Below, piece after piece: positions 50,894 to 58,750 of a stretch of DNA of 64,000 nucleotides (its first letter is position 1; each line of letters begins with the position of its first letter). The stretch is taken from contig JBGUEQ010000025.1 of assembly GCA_041821265.1 (NCBI GenBank), positions 1 to 64,000 of the forward strand, given 5' to 3'. This stretch comes from Lachnotalea sp041821265. Lineage in GTDB: Bacteria > Bacillota > Clostridia > Lachnospirales > Lachnospiraceae. Below the pieces are notes generated by a model. The model searched no databases. It was not told where the DNA came from and was given only the letters and a program-made list of their open reading frames with translations. The position numbers and the translations under genes are program-made.

Positions 50894-50946
50894 TTGACAA
50901 AACAAGAAAAACGTATTATTGTATTAATTGAGTAATACAATAATAC
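50894..50946 (+). promoter_or_regulatory. Promoter and 14-bp operator-like dyad of the ABC exporter
   Basis: TTGACA (50894-50899), 17 nt, TATTGT (50917-50922). GTATTATTGTATTA (50913-50926) and TAATACAATAATAC (50933-50946) are a perfect 14-bp inverted repeat with 6-nt spacing over the -10 box and start. Its form recalls GntR/YtrA-type operators of ABC exporter operons. Confidence 0.7.
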
Positions 50947-51007
50947 AATGACATAATGATAACTATCTAAATGATATGAATTGTTATTTTGTAATAAGGA
51001 GAGTAAA

Positions 51008-51703
51008 ATGTTAGAAATTAAAAACTTAACGAAGAAATATGGTAAAATGCTAGCAGTAGATGATGTAAGTTTGGAAATTCCTGATGGTAACGTAGCAATA
51101 TTATTAGGTCCAAATGGTGCGGGTAAATCAACAATTATCAAGAGTATTGCAGGACTTTTGAAATATCAAGGAGCTGTAACGATTCAAGGAATTCCTTCCA
51201 GAGAAATAGAAGCTAAGAAGATATTTGGCTATATTCCTGAAATGCCGGCTATGTTTGAAGCACTTACAGTACGAGAACATTTAGAATATATTTGTAAAGC
51301 ATATGATGTAAACAATGATGATAATTATATGGATGTTTTATTAGAGAAATATGAATTGAAAGATAAACAGGATAAATTAGGCAATGAGTTGTCAAAAGGT
51401 ATGATGCAAAAAGTTAGTATTTGCTGTGCATTGATGATTCGACCTAGAGTTATTTTATTTGATGAACCAATGGTGGGTCTTGATCCAAAGGCGATAAAGG
51501 AACTGAAAGAAACAATAGTAGAGCTTAAAAATGATGGGGTCACAGTTCTAGTTAGTACACATATGCTGGAAATGGTGAAAGATTTATGGGATGTTATGTT
51601 TATTATGAATAAGGGGAAAATTGTAGGTAAGTATGAAAAGAGTGATATAAATGATCAGGATATTGATGCTATTTTCTTCGAAATTACAGGCGGTGAAGAA
51701 TAA
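51008..51703 (+). CDS. ABC exporter ATPase
   Basis: The 231-residue ATPase has Walker A GPNGAGKST, Q-loop GYIPEMPAMFEAL, signature LSKGMMQK (a common variant in this exporter group), Walker B VILFDEPMVGLDP and H-loop STHMLEM. AAGGAG lies 6 nt before the ATG at 51008; upstream codons in frame have no support. Its TAA overlaps the permease ATG by one nt. The group belongs to bacitracin/lantibiotic-like or generic ABC-2 exporters; substrate unknown. Confidence 0.92.
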   Translation: MLEIKNLTKKYGKMLAVDDVSLEIPDGNVAILLGPNGAGKSTIIKSIAGLLKYQGAVTIQGIPSREIEAKKIFGYIPEMPAMFEALTVREHLEYICKAYDVNNDDNYMDVLLEKYELKDKQDKLGNELSKGMMQKVSICCALMIRPRVILFDEPMVGLDPKAIKELKETIVELKNDGVTVLVSTHMLEMVKDLWDVMFIMNKGKIVGKYEKSDINDQDIDAIFFEITGGEE

Positions 51704-53274
51704 TGAGTGGATTGCTGTATTTACTAAAAACGAGTACGAAAAACCGAATACTAAAATCATTAAAAAAACCAGCAACCTATATTTGGGTCATATTTATAAT
51801 TGCATATTTGATTTTTGTTATGAAGGGGCTTGGAGATTATATTGATATGTTACATGTGGGGAATTCAAGTGGCTTCGCATTGCTTGTATCACTAGGTATT
51901 TTTGCTTTGCTTCCAACGAATATCGTGACTTATGCTAAAAGAAAAGGATTAATATTTAAGCAGAGTGATGTACACTTTATATTTACTTCGCCAGTGAATC
52001 CAAAGTTTGTTTTAGTGAATGCTCAAGGGAAGCAGATATTAATGTCAATGCTTTTTCATAGTATTGTCGTAGTTATGGGAGTTATTTACTTTAATGTACC
52101 AATTATTACTATGATACTTTACTTTATACTTGCTTTTTGTGTTGAAAATATATTAGAAAGTAGTATTATGATATTACTTTACGGTAATGAAACATTATCG
52201 GAAAAAAAGATTACAATACTTTGCAGAAGTTTATACGTCATAATTGGCTTGCTGTTATGTTTTGGTGCATATTTATTTATGAGTTATGAAGCATCATGGA
52301 AAGTAATAGGGATATTTTTAGCACATCCACTGACGCAGTGCGTTCCTATTCTGGGATGGAACATTGCATTTATAAGATTATTGATTTTAGGTCCTACTAC
52401 TGTAAATGTAGTATGTACCGTACTATATTGTGCATCGGCGATTGTACTATTTGTTTTTGCATATAAAATGAAATGTACAGGTGAATATTATGAAGATGCA
52501 ATGACGTTTGCAGATGATTATGCAGTGAAAATTACCAAAGCAAGAAGAGGACAGTTAGCATTGCCATTTAAACAGAAATTGGGTAAAGCAACCGTGGAAT
52601 ACAAAGGAAAATATGCTAAGGCAATTTTTTATAGACAACTATTAGAATACAAAAAAAATAAATTTTTCATATTCGGGATAGCATCGGTTGCTAGTCTTGT
52701 AATCGGTATTGCAATTGCAGTATTTGGATATTTCAATTATGAGGAAATAGGCAAGTTTAAAGTGTTTATTATTCCGGGAGTTAGTGCCTATATATCTTTT
52801 ATCTTTAGCGGATATGCAACAAAATGGTCAAAAGAAATTAGTAATCCTTATACGTTTCTACTTCCCGATTTTCCAGCAAAAAAGCTTTGGTATGCAACCT
52901 TAATTGAGCACATAAGAGCAATGGTAGATGGAGCGTTAATCACCATTCCAGCAGCGATTACATTGCGATTAAATATTGTTCAGATCATATTAACGATACT
53001 AATTTATGTATGTTTACAATCTAACAAACTGTATTTAAATGTTGTAACAGATGCTTTTATAGGTAAGTATTTAGGAAGAGTAGGAAAACAATTTTTTAGA
53101 ATGTTTGTACAAGGAATAATGATAAGTATTAGCGTTGCAAGTGCAGTTGTATCTGGAATGATTTTTGGAAGTGAAGTGGGATATATTATAATGATTATAG
53201 TGTCAGCAGCAATAACGGCATTATTAGCATTGGTTGCATCTAAAACATTTGAAAATATGGAGAGTATTGATTAA
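51703..53274 (+). CDS. ABC exporter membrane protein
   Basis: The 523-residue protein has about 11-12 hydrophobic segments in two clusters (about residues 20-270 and 315-510), separated by a cytoplasmic loop with GQLALPFKQKLGKATVEYKGK. It matches the putative ABC exporter (ABC-2-like) proteins of Firmicutes that pair with a single ATPase. It overlaps the ATPase stop by one nt, so the two are coupled. The substrate cannot be told. Confidence 0.85.
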   Translation: MSGLLYLLKTSTKNRILKSLKKPATYIWVIFIIAYLIFVMKGLGDYIDMLHVGNSSGFALLVSLGIFALLPTNIVTYAKRKGLIFKQSDVHFIFTSPVNPKFVLVNAQGKQILMSMLFHSIVVVMGVIYFNVPIITMILYFILAFCVENILESSIMILLYGNETLSEKKITILCRSLYVIIGLLLCFGAYLFMSYEASWKVIGIFLAHPLTQCVPILGWNIAFIRLLILGPTTVNVVCTVLYCASAIVLFVFAYKMKCTGEYYEDAMTFADDYAVKITKARRGQLALPFKQKLGKATVEYKGKYAKAIFYRQLLEYKKNKFFIFGIASVASLVIGIAIAVFGYFNYEEIGKFKVFIIPGVSAYISFIFSGYATKWSKEISNPYTFLLPDFPAKKLWYATLIEHIRAMVDGALITIPAAITLRLNIVQIILTILIYVCLQSNKLYLNVVTDAFIGKYLGRVGKQFFRMFVQGIMISISVASAVVSGMIFGSEVGYIIMIIVSAAITALLALVASKTFENMESID

Positions 53275-53275
53275 C

Positions 53276-53306
53276 GTTACTATTTAGCCTATGACTTCAT
53301 AGCAAC
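53276..53306. repeat. Repeat family A, minimal module (variant)
   Basis: GTTACTATTTAGCCTATGAC then TTCATAGCAAC, the same variant as at 50525. It begins 1 nt after the exporter stop. Confidence 0.6.
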
Positions 53307-53328
53307 GATTAAACAACAAAATAGGTAA

Positions 53329-54078
53329 ATGATGAAACAAGAGACCGGTAAGAGCAGAGAAGTGAATATCGATAAAAAGTTAATACAATATTTTTTGGTT
53401 GTAGAGATTGGGTTATATTTGACGTTTCTAATTCTAGATAGTGTAAACCAAAGAAATGGACTTTCAAATATATTAAAATTTATATCAATAAGCCTTTGTT
53501 TTATCTTTGTTTTTTATTCATTTGTAAAGAATAAAGAAAAATACATATTTATAATGCTTCTTATATTATTTTTTACCGTAATTGCGGATATATTTTTATT
53601 ATTTACAAGCAGATTTGAAATTGGAATAGTATCTTTTGTTATTGTTCAATGTTTGTATTTTTATAAACTGAAATTAATGAATCATGGTAAATGCAAAAGG
53701 TGCATGGTGGAAGTGTTAACAATAGCTTTTATATGGAATATGCTTGTCTTGATAATGAAAAACAAAAATTTTTTATCTCCTTTCATCGTTATTGCAAGTT
53801 TATACTTTATAATATTTACTGCGAATCTAGTAAAGAGTTGGGTTATTGTGATGAGAGATAAGAGCAGGAATATTTATGAGGTTAGTTTTGCAATAGGATT
53901 GGTTTTGTTTTATATATGTGATATCAATGTTGGATTAAGTAATTTAAACATTATGGCAATTGATATGCCAAAGATTATCGAATTATTAGCCAGAAATTCC
54001 GCTTTATTGATGTGGGTGTTTTATTTGCCAGCCCAAGTAATTTTATCGATAAATGGGGTTTTATATAAAGGTAAATAA
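53329..54078 (+). CDS. Membrane protein, YhhN-like (lysoplasmalogenase family)
   Basis: The 249-residue protein has about eight predicted helices. The central FTVIADIFLLFTSRFEIGIVS with a membrane-buried Asp, then FVIVQCLYFYKL, resembles the YhhN/TMEM86 core (ADxxLL...GxxSFxxxQ). Enzymes of this family cut lysoplasmalogens, and plasmalogens occur in anaerobic clostridia; activity here is inference. The ribosome-binding site is weak and either of two adjacent ATGs may start it. Confidence 0.6.
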   Translation: MMKQETGKSREVNIDKKLIQYFLVVEIGLYLTFLILDSVNQRNGLSNILKFISISLCFIFVFYSFVKNKEKYIFIMLLILFFTVIADIFLLFTSRFEIGIVSFVIVQCLYFYKLKLMNHGKCKRCMVEVLTIAFIWNMLVLIMKNKNFLSPFIVIASLYFIIFTANLVKSWVIVMRDKSRNIYEVSFAIGLVLFYICDINVGLSNLNIMAIDMPKIIELLARNSALLMWVFYLPAQVILSINGVLYKGK

Positions 54079-54128
54079 TTTGTTTTAAACTATACATATT
54101 ATGGCTGAAGCGGTAAGGAGATATGGGA

Positions 54129-54854
54129 ATGGATTTTTTCATGATAATTGCAGTGATATGCGCTTATATTGTAAAGGGAATGTGTGGCTTTGCCAATACG
54201 TTAGTATTTAGCAGCATGCTTGCCTTTCGAACGAGTAATATAAATATTGCACCAGTGGAGTTAGTAATAGGATATCCAGCTAATATTATAATTGCATGGA
54301 AAGAGAAAAAATCATTGTCGACCAAAATTTGGCTACCACTTTCTTGTCTTGTAATTGCAGGAAGTATTCCAGGAATTTTTCTATTAAAAGGCGGAAATAT
54401 TACGCTATTAAAAATAATTTTTGGTTTTGTTATCGTATTTATAGGAGTAGAAATGTTTTTTCGAGAATATCAGAAGAAGCAGATGAAATCATCACCCCTA
54501 GTATTGGGAGTGATTGGAATCGCTTCGGGAATTCTATGTGGATTATTTGGTATTGGTGCCTTGCTTGCTGCATATATCGGGAGAACAACCGACAATACGA
54601 ATTCCTTTCGTGGGAATCTATGTATTGTTTTTCTTGTGGAAAATACATTCAGAATCGTACTCTATTCTTTGACTGGTATTATTAATAGTAATACGATAAA
54701 AACCGCTGTACTACTAATGCCTTTTATGCTACTTGGATTAGTTATTGGAAATCAATTGACGAAAGTATTTAACGAAAAAATGGTAAAGAAATTCGTGATT
54801 GTCTTACTGATTTTGTCGGGAGTTTCGTTGATTGTGAAAAACATGTTTGCGTGA
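54129..54854 (+). CDS. TSUP/TauE-SafE family membrane transporter
   Basis: The 241-residue protein has about seven or eight helices. Two TSUP repeats are visible: IIAVICAYIVKGMCGFANTL with the Gly-Phe-Gly-like turn, and GVIGIASGILCGLFGIGALL in the second half. The family exports sulfite, sulfoacetate or other organosulfur anions. AAGGAG is 8 nt before the ATG at 54129; an in-frame ATG at 54123 is too close. Confidence 0.85.
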   Translation: MDFFMIIAVICAYIVKGMCGFANTLVFSSMLAFRTSNINIAPVELVIGYPANIIIAWKEKKSLSTKIWLPLSCLVIAGSIPGIFLLKGGNITLLKIIFGFVIVFIGVEMFFREYQKKQMKSSPLVLGVIGIASGILCGLFGIGALLAAYIGRTTDNTNSFRGNLCIVFLVENTFRIVLYSLTGIINSNTIKTAVLLMPFMLLGLVIGNQLTKVFNEKMVKKFVIVLLILSGVSLIVKNMFA

Positions 54855-54985
54855 TGTAACATACACTATTTCATTTCTTTGATTCTGAGTATTTGACAGG
54901 TAGAAGATTTTTGGAAATTTTAAAAACAAAAATGGTAAAATCAACATTTATTGCTACTGAGTAAATAGATAAGGTGGTAAGCGAT

Positions 54986-55090
54986 ATGAAAAATACATAT
55001 ACATTTGCAAAAGATTATAAAGACAACGATGTCTTGAGGAAAAGTTTAAGTGCATTAGCAGTAAATACCTTTGGGGTAAGTTATGAGTAA
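54986..55090 (+). pseudogene. GNAT acetyltransferase N-terminal stub
   Basis: A 34-codon frame after AAGGTGG starts MKNTYTFAKDYKDNDVLRKS and continues LSALAVNTFGVSYE before a stop. This matches the opening of clostridial GNAT acetyltransferases (kdYkDNexLRkSFneLaxkTFGldFe). The acetyl-CoA-binding part is missing, and the next 30 nt do not continue it in any frame. Confidence 0.5.
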
Positions 55091-55124
55091 ATCCAAACAG
55101 AACATAAGGTATATGAATAATTAA

Positions 55125-56360
55125 TTATCTAGCATCAACAATCTGAATACAAGAATTCTTCTTTTGAGATAATCTAACATCCAAAGCACGAATAGCAAAG
55201 AATGTGCAAATACCCATGATCAATATAATTGGCCATACAAATCGAATACCCAAATGAGTAATTACAATACCCATTGAAAATATACCAAAACTCTTTCCAA
55301 CTGCACTTACAATGGTTTGAAAGGCGGAACTTCTAGTGCGCATAGAAATATCTACATGCTGCAAAACATAAATTCCAATATTGGTAGACATTAATATTTC
55401 GCCAAAGGTCCACAGTATGGTCGAAGGAATAAATACCCCCAAAGATATTGGAAATGACAAAAGTCCAAATCCCATACCAAGACAAATACCAGCACAAGAA
55501 ATATTAAAGAGCAGAGATTTATTTCTTGTATAATATGTAATAAGTGGAGTAGCAACTACAACAGTAATAGCATTGACACTCATGAGCGTACCAAATAAGA
55601 TGGCACTTTGGTTATCATAGAGTTCTTTTAATAAAAGTGGCAAAGAAAAACTGTGTTGTGCATACATAAAAGATAGGAAAATATATAGTAAGAGTAATAA
55701 GCTTAAAGCGGGTGTCTTTAAAACAAATTTTAAAAAATCTAAAAAAGTAGTTTGTGTTGTATGGGCAGTGTCTATTTTTGCAACCGTTTTTGGGAGATGT
55801 ATAAAAAACGCCACGAGACAAACTGCAATATAAGAAGTAAGTGCATCACCTAAAAAGAATAACATTAAATAGTTATTATACAAAAATCCAGATAGCAAAG
55901 GACCTACTGCGACGCCAATATTTATTCCAAGGTATAAAAAGGAGTAAGCAGTTTTTCTGTTTATATCATCTACTAAATCATATACAAAAGCATTTAAAAT
56001 AGGTCTTACAGCAGAAGAAAAGAAGGTAGAAATAAGTAATAATATTACTACAGCATGATGATTTGAAATAAAAGCGCAAAGCATAAGACAAAAAGCGGAG
56101 GCACTTTGAACTAGTATATAGGCACTTTTTTGATTCCAACGATCTGCGAGGCTACCACCGAAAAGTGCTCCTGGAATTTGTATCAATACGGTAGCCGTTA
56201 CAATACTGGCAGCATACGCAGCACTGTACCTGAACTTTGCCGTTAAAAAGAGTGACATAAAGGGCACGACAAAATCACCGAATGCATTGATGAATTTAAC
56301 AAAGAATAAGATTAAAATATTTTTAGGTAGATGACGGTACATACTTAAGATATTACGCAT
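55125..56360 (-). CDS. MFS transporter, DHA1-like
   Basis: The 411-residue protein has 12 predicted helices. The MFS motif A is seen as GALFGGSLADRWNQK between TM2 and TM3 (about 66-80), and NIGVAVGPLLSGFLY in TM5 resembles the antiporter motif C. It is probably a drug or metabolite efflux pump. AAAGGA precedes the ATG. It is divergent from the MocR regulator at 56558, which likely controls it. Confidence 0.88.
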   Translation of the reverse strand: MRNILSMYRHLPKNILILFFVKFINAFGDFVVPFMSLFLTAKFRYSAAYAASIVTATVLIQIPGALFGGSLADRWNQKSAYILVQSASAFCLMLCAFISNHHAVVILLLISTFFSSAVRPILNAFVYDLVDDINRKTAYSFLYLGINIGVAVGPLLSGFLYNNYLMLFFLGDALTSYIAVCLVAFFIHLPKTVAKIDTAHTTQTTFLDFLKFVLKTPALSLLLLLYIFLSFMYAQHSFSLPLLLKELYDNQSAILFGTLMSVNAITVVVATPLITYYTRNKSLLFNISCAGICLGMGFGLLSFPISLGVFIPSTILWTFGEILMSTNIGIYVLQHVDISMRTRSSAFQTIVSAVGKSFGIFSMGIVITHLGIRFVWPIILIMGICTFFAIRALDVRLSQKKNSCIQIVDAR

Positions 56361-56387
56361 AAAATGGTCCTTTCTAAAATAAAAAAC

Positions 56388-56416
56388 TTGATAAATTGTT
56401 TTGTAATAGCTATACT
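56388..56416 (+). promoter_or_regulatory. Predicted promoter of the MocR gene
   Basis: TTGATA (56388-56393), 17 nt, TATACT (56411-56416). Confidence 0.55.
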
Positions 56417-56427
56417 ATATAGAAAAA

Positions 56428-56476
56428 CTGTACAAGAGAAAAGATACAGATTTCAAAAAATACATTGGTACAGATT
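56428..56476. promoter_or_regulatory. Candidate MocR operator
   Basis: Direct repeats GATACAGATT (56443-56452) and GGTACAGATT (56467-56476) lie 24 bp apart, with an inverted CTGTAC at 56428-56433. GabR/PdxR-type regulators bind spaced direct repeats near their own promoter. Confidence 0.4.
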
Positions 56477-56503
56477 ACAAATAATAAACAGTATAAGATA
56501 TTT

Positions 56504-56530
56504 GTAACTATGAAGGTACTGAATCGTTAC
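56504..56530 (+). repeat. Repeat family A, minimal module
   Basis: GTAACTATGAAGGTACTGAA then TCGTTAC. It lies 28 nt before the mocR start; its codons create a false N-terminal extension. Confidence 0.75.
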
Positions 56531-56557
56531 AGATATTCAGAAATAGGAGATAGGAAG

Positions 56558-57967
56558 ATGGAATCAATATCACCGGTGATTGATAAAAGTGCAAAAACAC
56601 CAATCTACCAGCAAATTTATGAATGGATTCGACTACAAATTTTAAATGATCAGTTAAAGGGTGGAGAAAAATTACCATCACTTAGAAAATTATCGGTTGA
56701 TTTAAATATAAGTAAGAATACAATCACTACAGCATATGAACAATTGGTTGCAGAAGGGTATGTAGAAAGTATACCGAAAATCGGATATCGAGTCATAAAT
56801 CTGCACACACTTTTATATGAGCCAAAAGAGCGGTTACAATATAAAACAAAGATAGAAGACACAAAGGTATATACATATAATTTAATTGGAAAAGGAATTG
56901 ATCCGAATGTTTTTCAAAAAGATCTTTGGAAAAAGGTGACCAACACGGTTTTAAAAGAGGAATTTAACGAATTAACGAATTATGGAAATCCTCAAGGCGA
57001 AATAGAACTTAGAGAAGAAATAGTAAAATACATTTTTGAAAGTCGTGGAATTATATGTAAGCCAGAAGAAATTATGATAGGAGCGGGAACCCAGTGTTGT
57101 TTGAGTCTTCTATGTCAAATGTTATTAAAGCAGCAACCAAAAGTTTCTTACGAATCACCTGGAACAAAATGGCTTCAATTTATTTTTGAACGATATGGTT
57201 TTGAAGTAAATGAGCTGCCAATTTTAAAAGAAGGATATGACATAGAAAGTATTTGGAAAAATCAATCGGATGTCATATTTGTTACACCCTCCCATCAGTT
57301 TATGAAGGGAAAAACTATCCCAGCACGTAATCGCATTGCTTTATTAAACTGGGCATACCAGAAAGAGGGCTTTATTATAGAGGATGACTATGATAGCGAA
57401 ATGAGATATCTAACAGATACAATACCGCCACTAAAAAGTATGGATAAAAATGGAAATGTTGTTTACATTGGTTCTTTGTCTAAGATTTTTATGCCATCAC
57501 TTCGTATCGCATTTATGATACTTCCTCAATCTTTACTTAAACGGTATCACGAAGAGTATTATTTATATGAGCAAACAGCCTCGAAATTGCATCAAAAAGC
57601 GATGGCAAGATTCATGAGAGAAGGTTATTTTGACAGTCATATTCGAAGATTAAAGAAGCAGTATCGCTTAAAAAGTGAAGTCGTTTTGAAGGCAATGAAA
57701 GAATATTTAAACGGGAAAGCAGAAATAATCTTTTCAAAAGGAAGTGTATCATTGCTGTTAGCCATCAATTCAAATTTAACAGAAGAAGAGCTTGTAGAGC
57801 GAGCAAAGCAAGCGGGAGTTGCAATGAAAACAGTAGCTGAAGTATATGAACGACATCTGGATTATCATCAGAAAGGCAGACCTAAAGTATATATTGCATT
57901 TCGAGTGTTACCTATTGAACAAGTTGAGGAGGTCATAAAACTTCTTTCAATAGTTTGGTTTGATTAG
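56558..57967 (+). CDS. MocR/PdxR/GabR family regulator (GntR HTH plus aminotransferase domain)
   Basis: The 469-residue protein starts with a GntR winged HTH (about 1-80: TPIYQQIYEWIRLQILNDQL, LPSLRKLSVDLNISKNTITTAYEQL), joined by a linker to a fold-type I aminotransferase domain (about 115-469). The PLP-Lys lies in GSLSKIFMPSLRIAF, with YGNPQGEIELREEI, EDDYDSEMRY and the C-terminal VYIAFRVLP Arg. AGGAGATAGG is the ribosome-binding region for the ATG at 56558. The likely targets are itself and the divergent MFS gene. Confidence 0.93.
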   Translation: MESISPVIDKSAKTPIYQQIYEWIRLQILNDQLKGGEKLPSLRKLSVDLNISKNTITTAYEQLVAEGYVESIPKIGYRVINLHTLLYEPKERLQYKTKIEDTKVYTYNLIGKGIDPNVFQKDLWKKVTNTVLKEEFNELTNYGNPQGEIELREEIVKYIFESRGIICKPEEIMIGAGTQCCLSLLCQMLLKQQPKVSYESPGTKWLQFIFERYGFEVNELPILKEGYDIESIWKNQSDVIFVTPSHQFMKGKTIPARNRIALLNWAYQKEGFIIEDDYDSEMRYLTDTIPPLKSMDKNGNVVYIGSLSKIFMPSLRIAFMILPQSLLKRYHEEYYLYEQTASKLHQKAMARFMREGYFDSHIRRLKKQYRLKSEVVLKAMKEYLNGKAEIIFSKGSVSLLLAINSNLTEEELVERAKQAGVAMKTVAEVYERHLDYHQKGRPKVYIAFRVLPIEQVEEVIKLLSIVWFD

Positions 57968-58018
57968 ACGATTTAAGAGTTTCGTTTAATAAGAAAATCA
58001 TACGAACTTCCCTATTAA

Positions 58019-58098
58019 ATAAAAGGTACTACGCGAAGATGAAGTGTGGATATGCAACCATCGTGGGCGTGAGAGAGTCTGCATGCAGACACGTTGTT
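58019..58098 (+). repeat. Repeat family B, copy B3 (partial)
   Basis: AATAAAAGGTACTACG, GCAACCATCGTGGGCG and GAGTCTGC at GCAGAC keep the order of B1, but the central GATGCACACCACGCGG part is eroded. Confidence 0.6.
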
Positions 58099-58140
58099 CT
58101 ATACAAAAGTAAATCATAGAGTAAAGGATAAAGTATATTA

Positions 58141-58440
58141 TGTTTTCCAATTTTTTTGATTCCTCAACGTATTGTCATGTGGACAGCGGGTATCTCATAT
58201 TTTACAGATGAAGGTGATAAGAAGCAAGCATTAAAGAAGGTATTGGCACATCCGTGTATGATTGCAGTTTATATAGGTTTGATTATTATTATTACCGGCA
58301 TACAAATCCCAATGGTATTATTAGATACAGTAAGGTCGTATAGTAATTGCACTACTGCAATGACAATGATGTATATTGGAACTATTTTGACAGAGATAAA
58401 TTTTAAGACATTAGCATCACCAAAGCAAATTTATTTTGCA
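58141..58440 (+). pseudogene. AEC (auxin efflux carrier) family transporter remnant
   Basis: The frame reads FPIFLIPQRIVMWTAGIS, then YFTDEGDKKQALKKVLAHP and IAVYIGLIIIITGIQIPMVL, up to CTTAMTMMYIGTILTE. This is the middle of an AEC permease (the W-x-x-G-I-S element and the following helices). Both ends are missing, there is no ribosome-binding site, and the frame runs into transposase-like sequence. Confidence 0.65.
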
Positions 58441-58451
58441 GTGATACCTTA

Positions 58452-58645
58452 CGTATTCTATCAGGAAATAAAAACCTTGAGGAAATGCCACATTATGATA
58501 CGTTAAACTATTATCTGGAACGTTTGTCACCAGATAGTTTGTCAGCATTACGAAAAAGTTGATAACCAGCTTGATAAGAGGAAAGCAATTCAATAAATCA
58601 AAACTGCTAGGCACGTACTGGCGTGTGATTTTGAATGGAATAAAA
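58452..58645 (+). pseudogene. Transposase remnant with frameshift
   Basis: One frame gives NKNLEEMPHYDTLNYYLERL then SPDSLSALRKS and stops; after a one-base shift it continues KKLITSLIRGKQFNKSKLLG and TYWRVILNG. This matches, from memory, a transposase-family protein common in Lachnospiraceae. No terminal inverted repeats were seen. Confidence 0.6.
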
Positions 58646-58680
58646 TTTATTATTCATTGCTGACTGTGAATAGTAACATC

Positions 58681-58708
58681 TTGTAAAAAAAATATATTAT
58701 GATACAAT
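58681..58708 (+). promoter_or_regulatory. Predicted promoter of nucleoside phosphorylase gene
   Basis: TTGTAA (58681-58686), 16 nt, TACAAT (58703-58708). Confidence 0.5.
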
Positions 58709-58750
58709 ATACTATTCAGTTATAAAAATAATATTTTGGAGGTATATGTC

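Larger units (their letters stand above)
50433..51007. other. Long divergent intergenic region
   Basis: Going plus-ward, the gap holds the minus-strand two-codon uORF with strong ribosome-binding site (50498-50521), a minimal repeat A module (50525-50553), an imperfect hairpin AAGCTTGTAAA / TTTGTAAGCT (about 50588-50616), very AT-rich DNA, then the ABC exporter promoter and operator (50894-50946). No promoter for the minus-strand gene was convincing. Confidence 0.45.
57968..58750. other. Gene-debris region
   Basis: This 780-nt gap holds repeat B3 (58019-58098), an AEC transporter remnant (58141-58440), a transposase remnant (58452-58645) and the promoter of the nucleoside phosphorylase gene (58681-58708). 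A decayed family A end (TGTGAATAGTAAC) may lie at about 58664-58676. Confidence 0.6.

Noticed and set aside
54296..54685. 129-codon frame inside the TSUP gene
   Set aside because: It is an alternate frame of a clear membrane-transporter gene and lacks its own ribosome-binding site.
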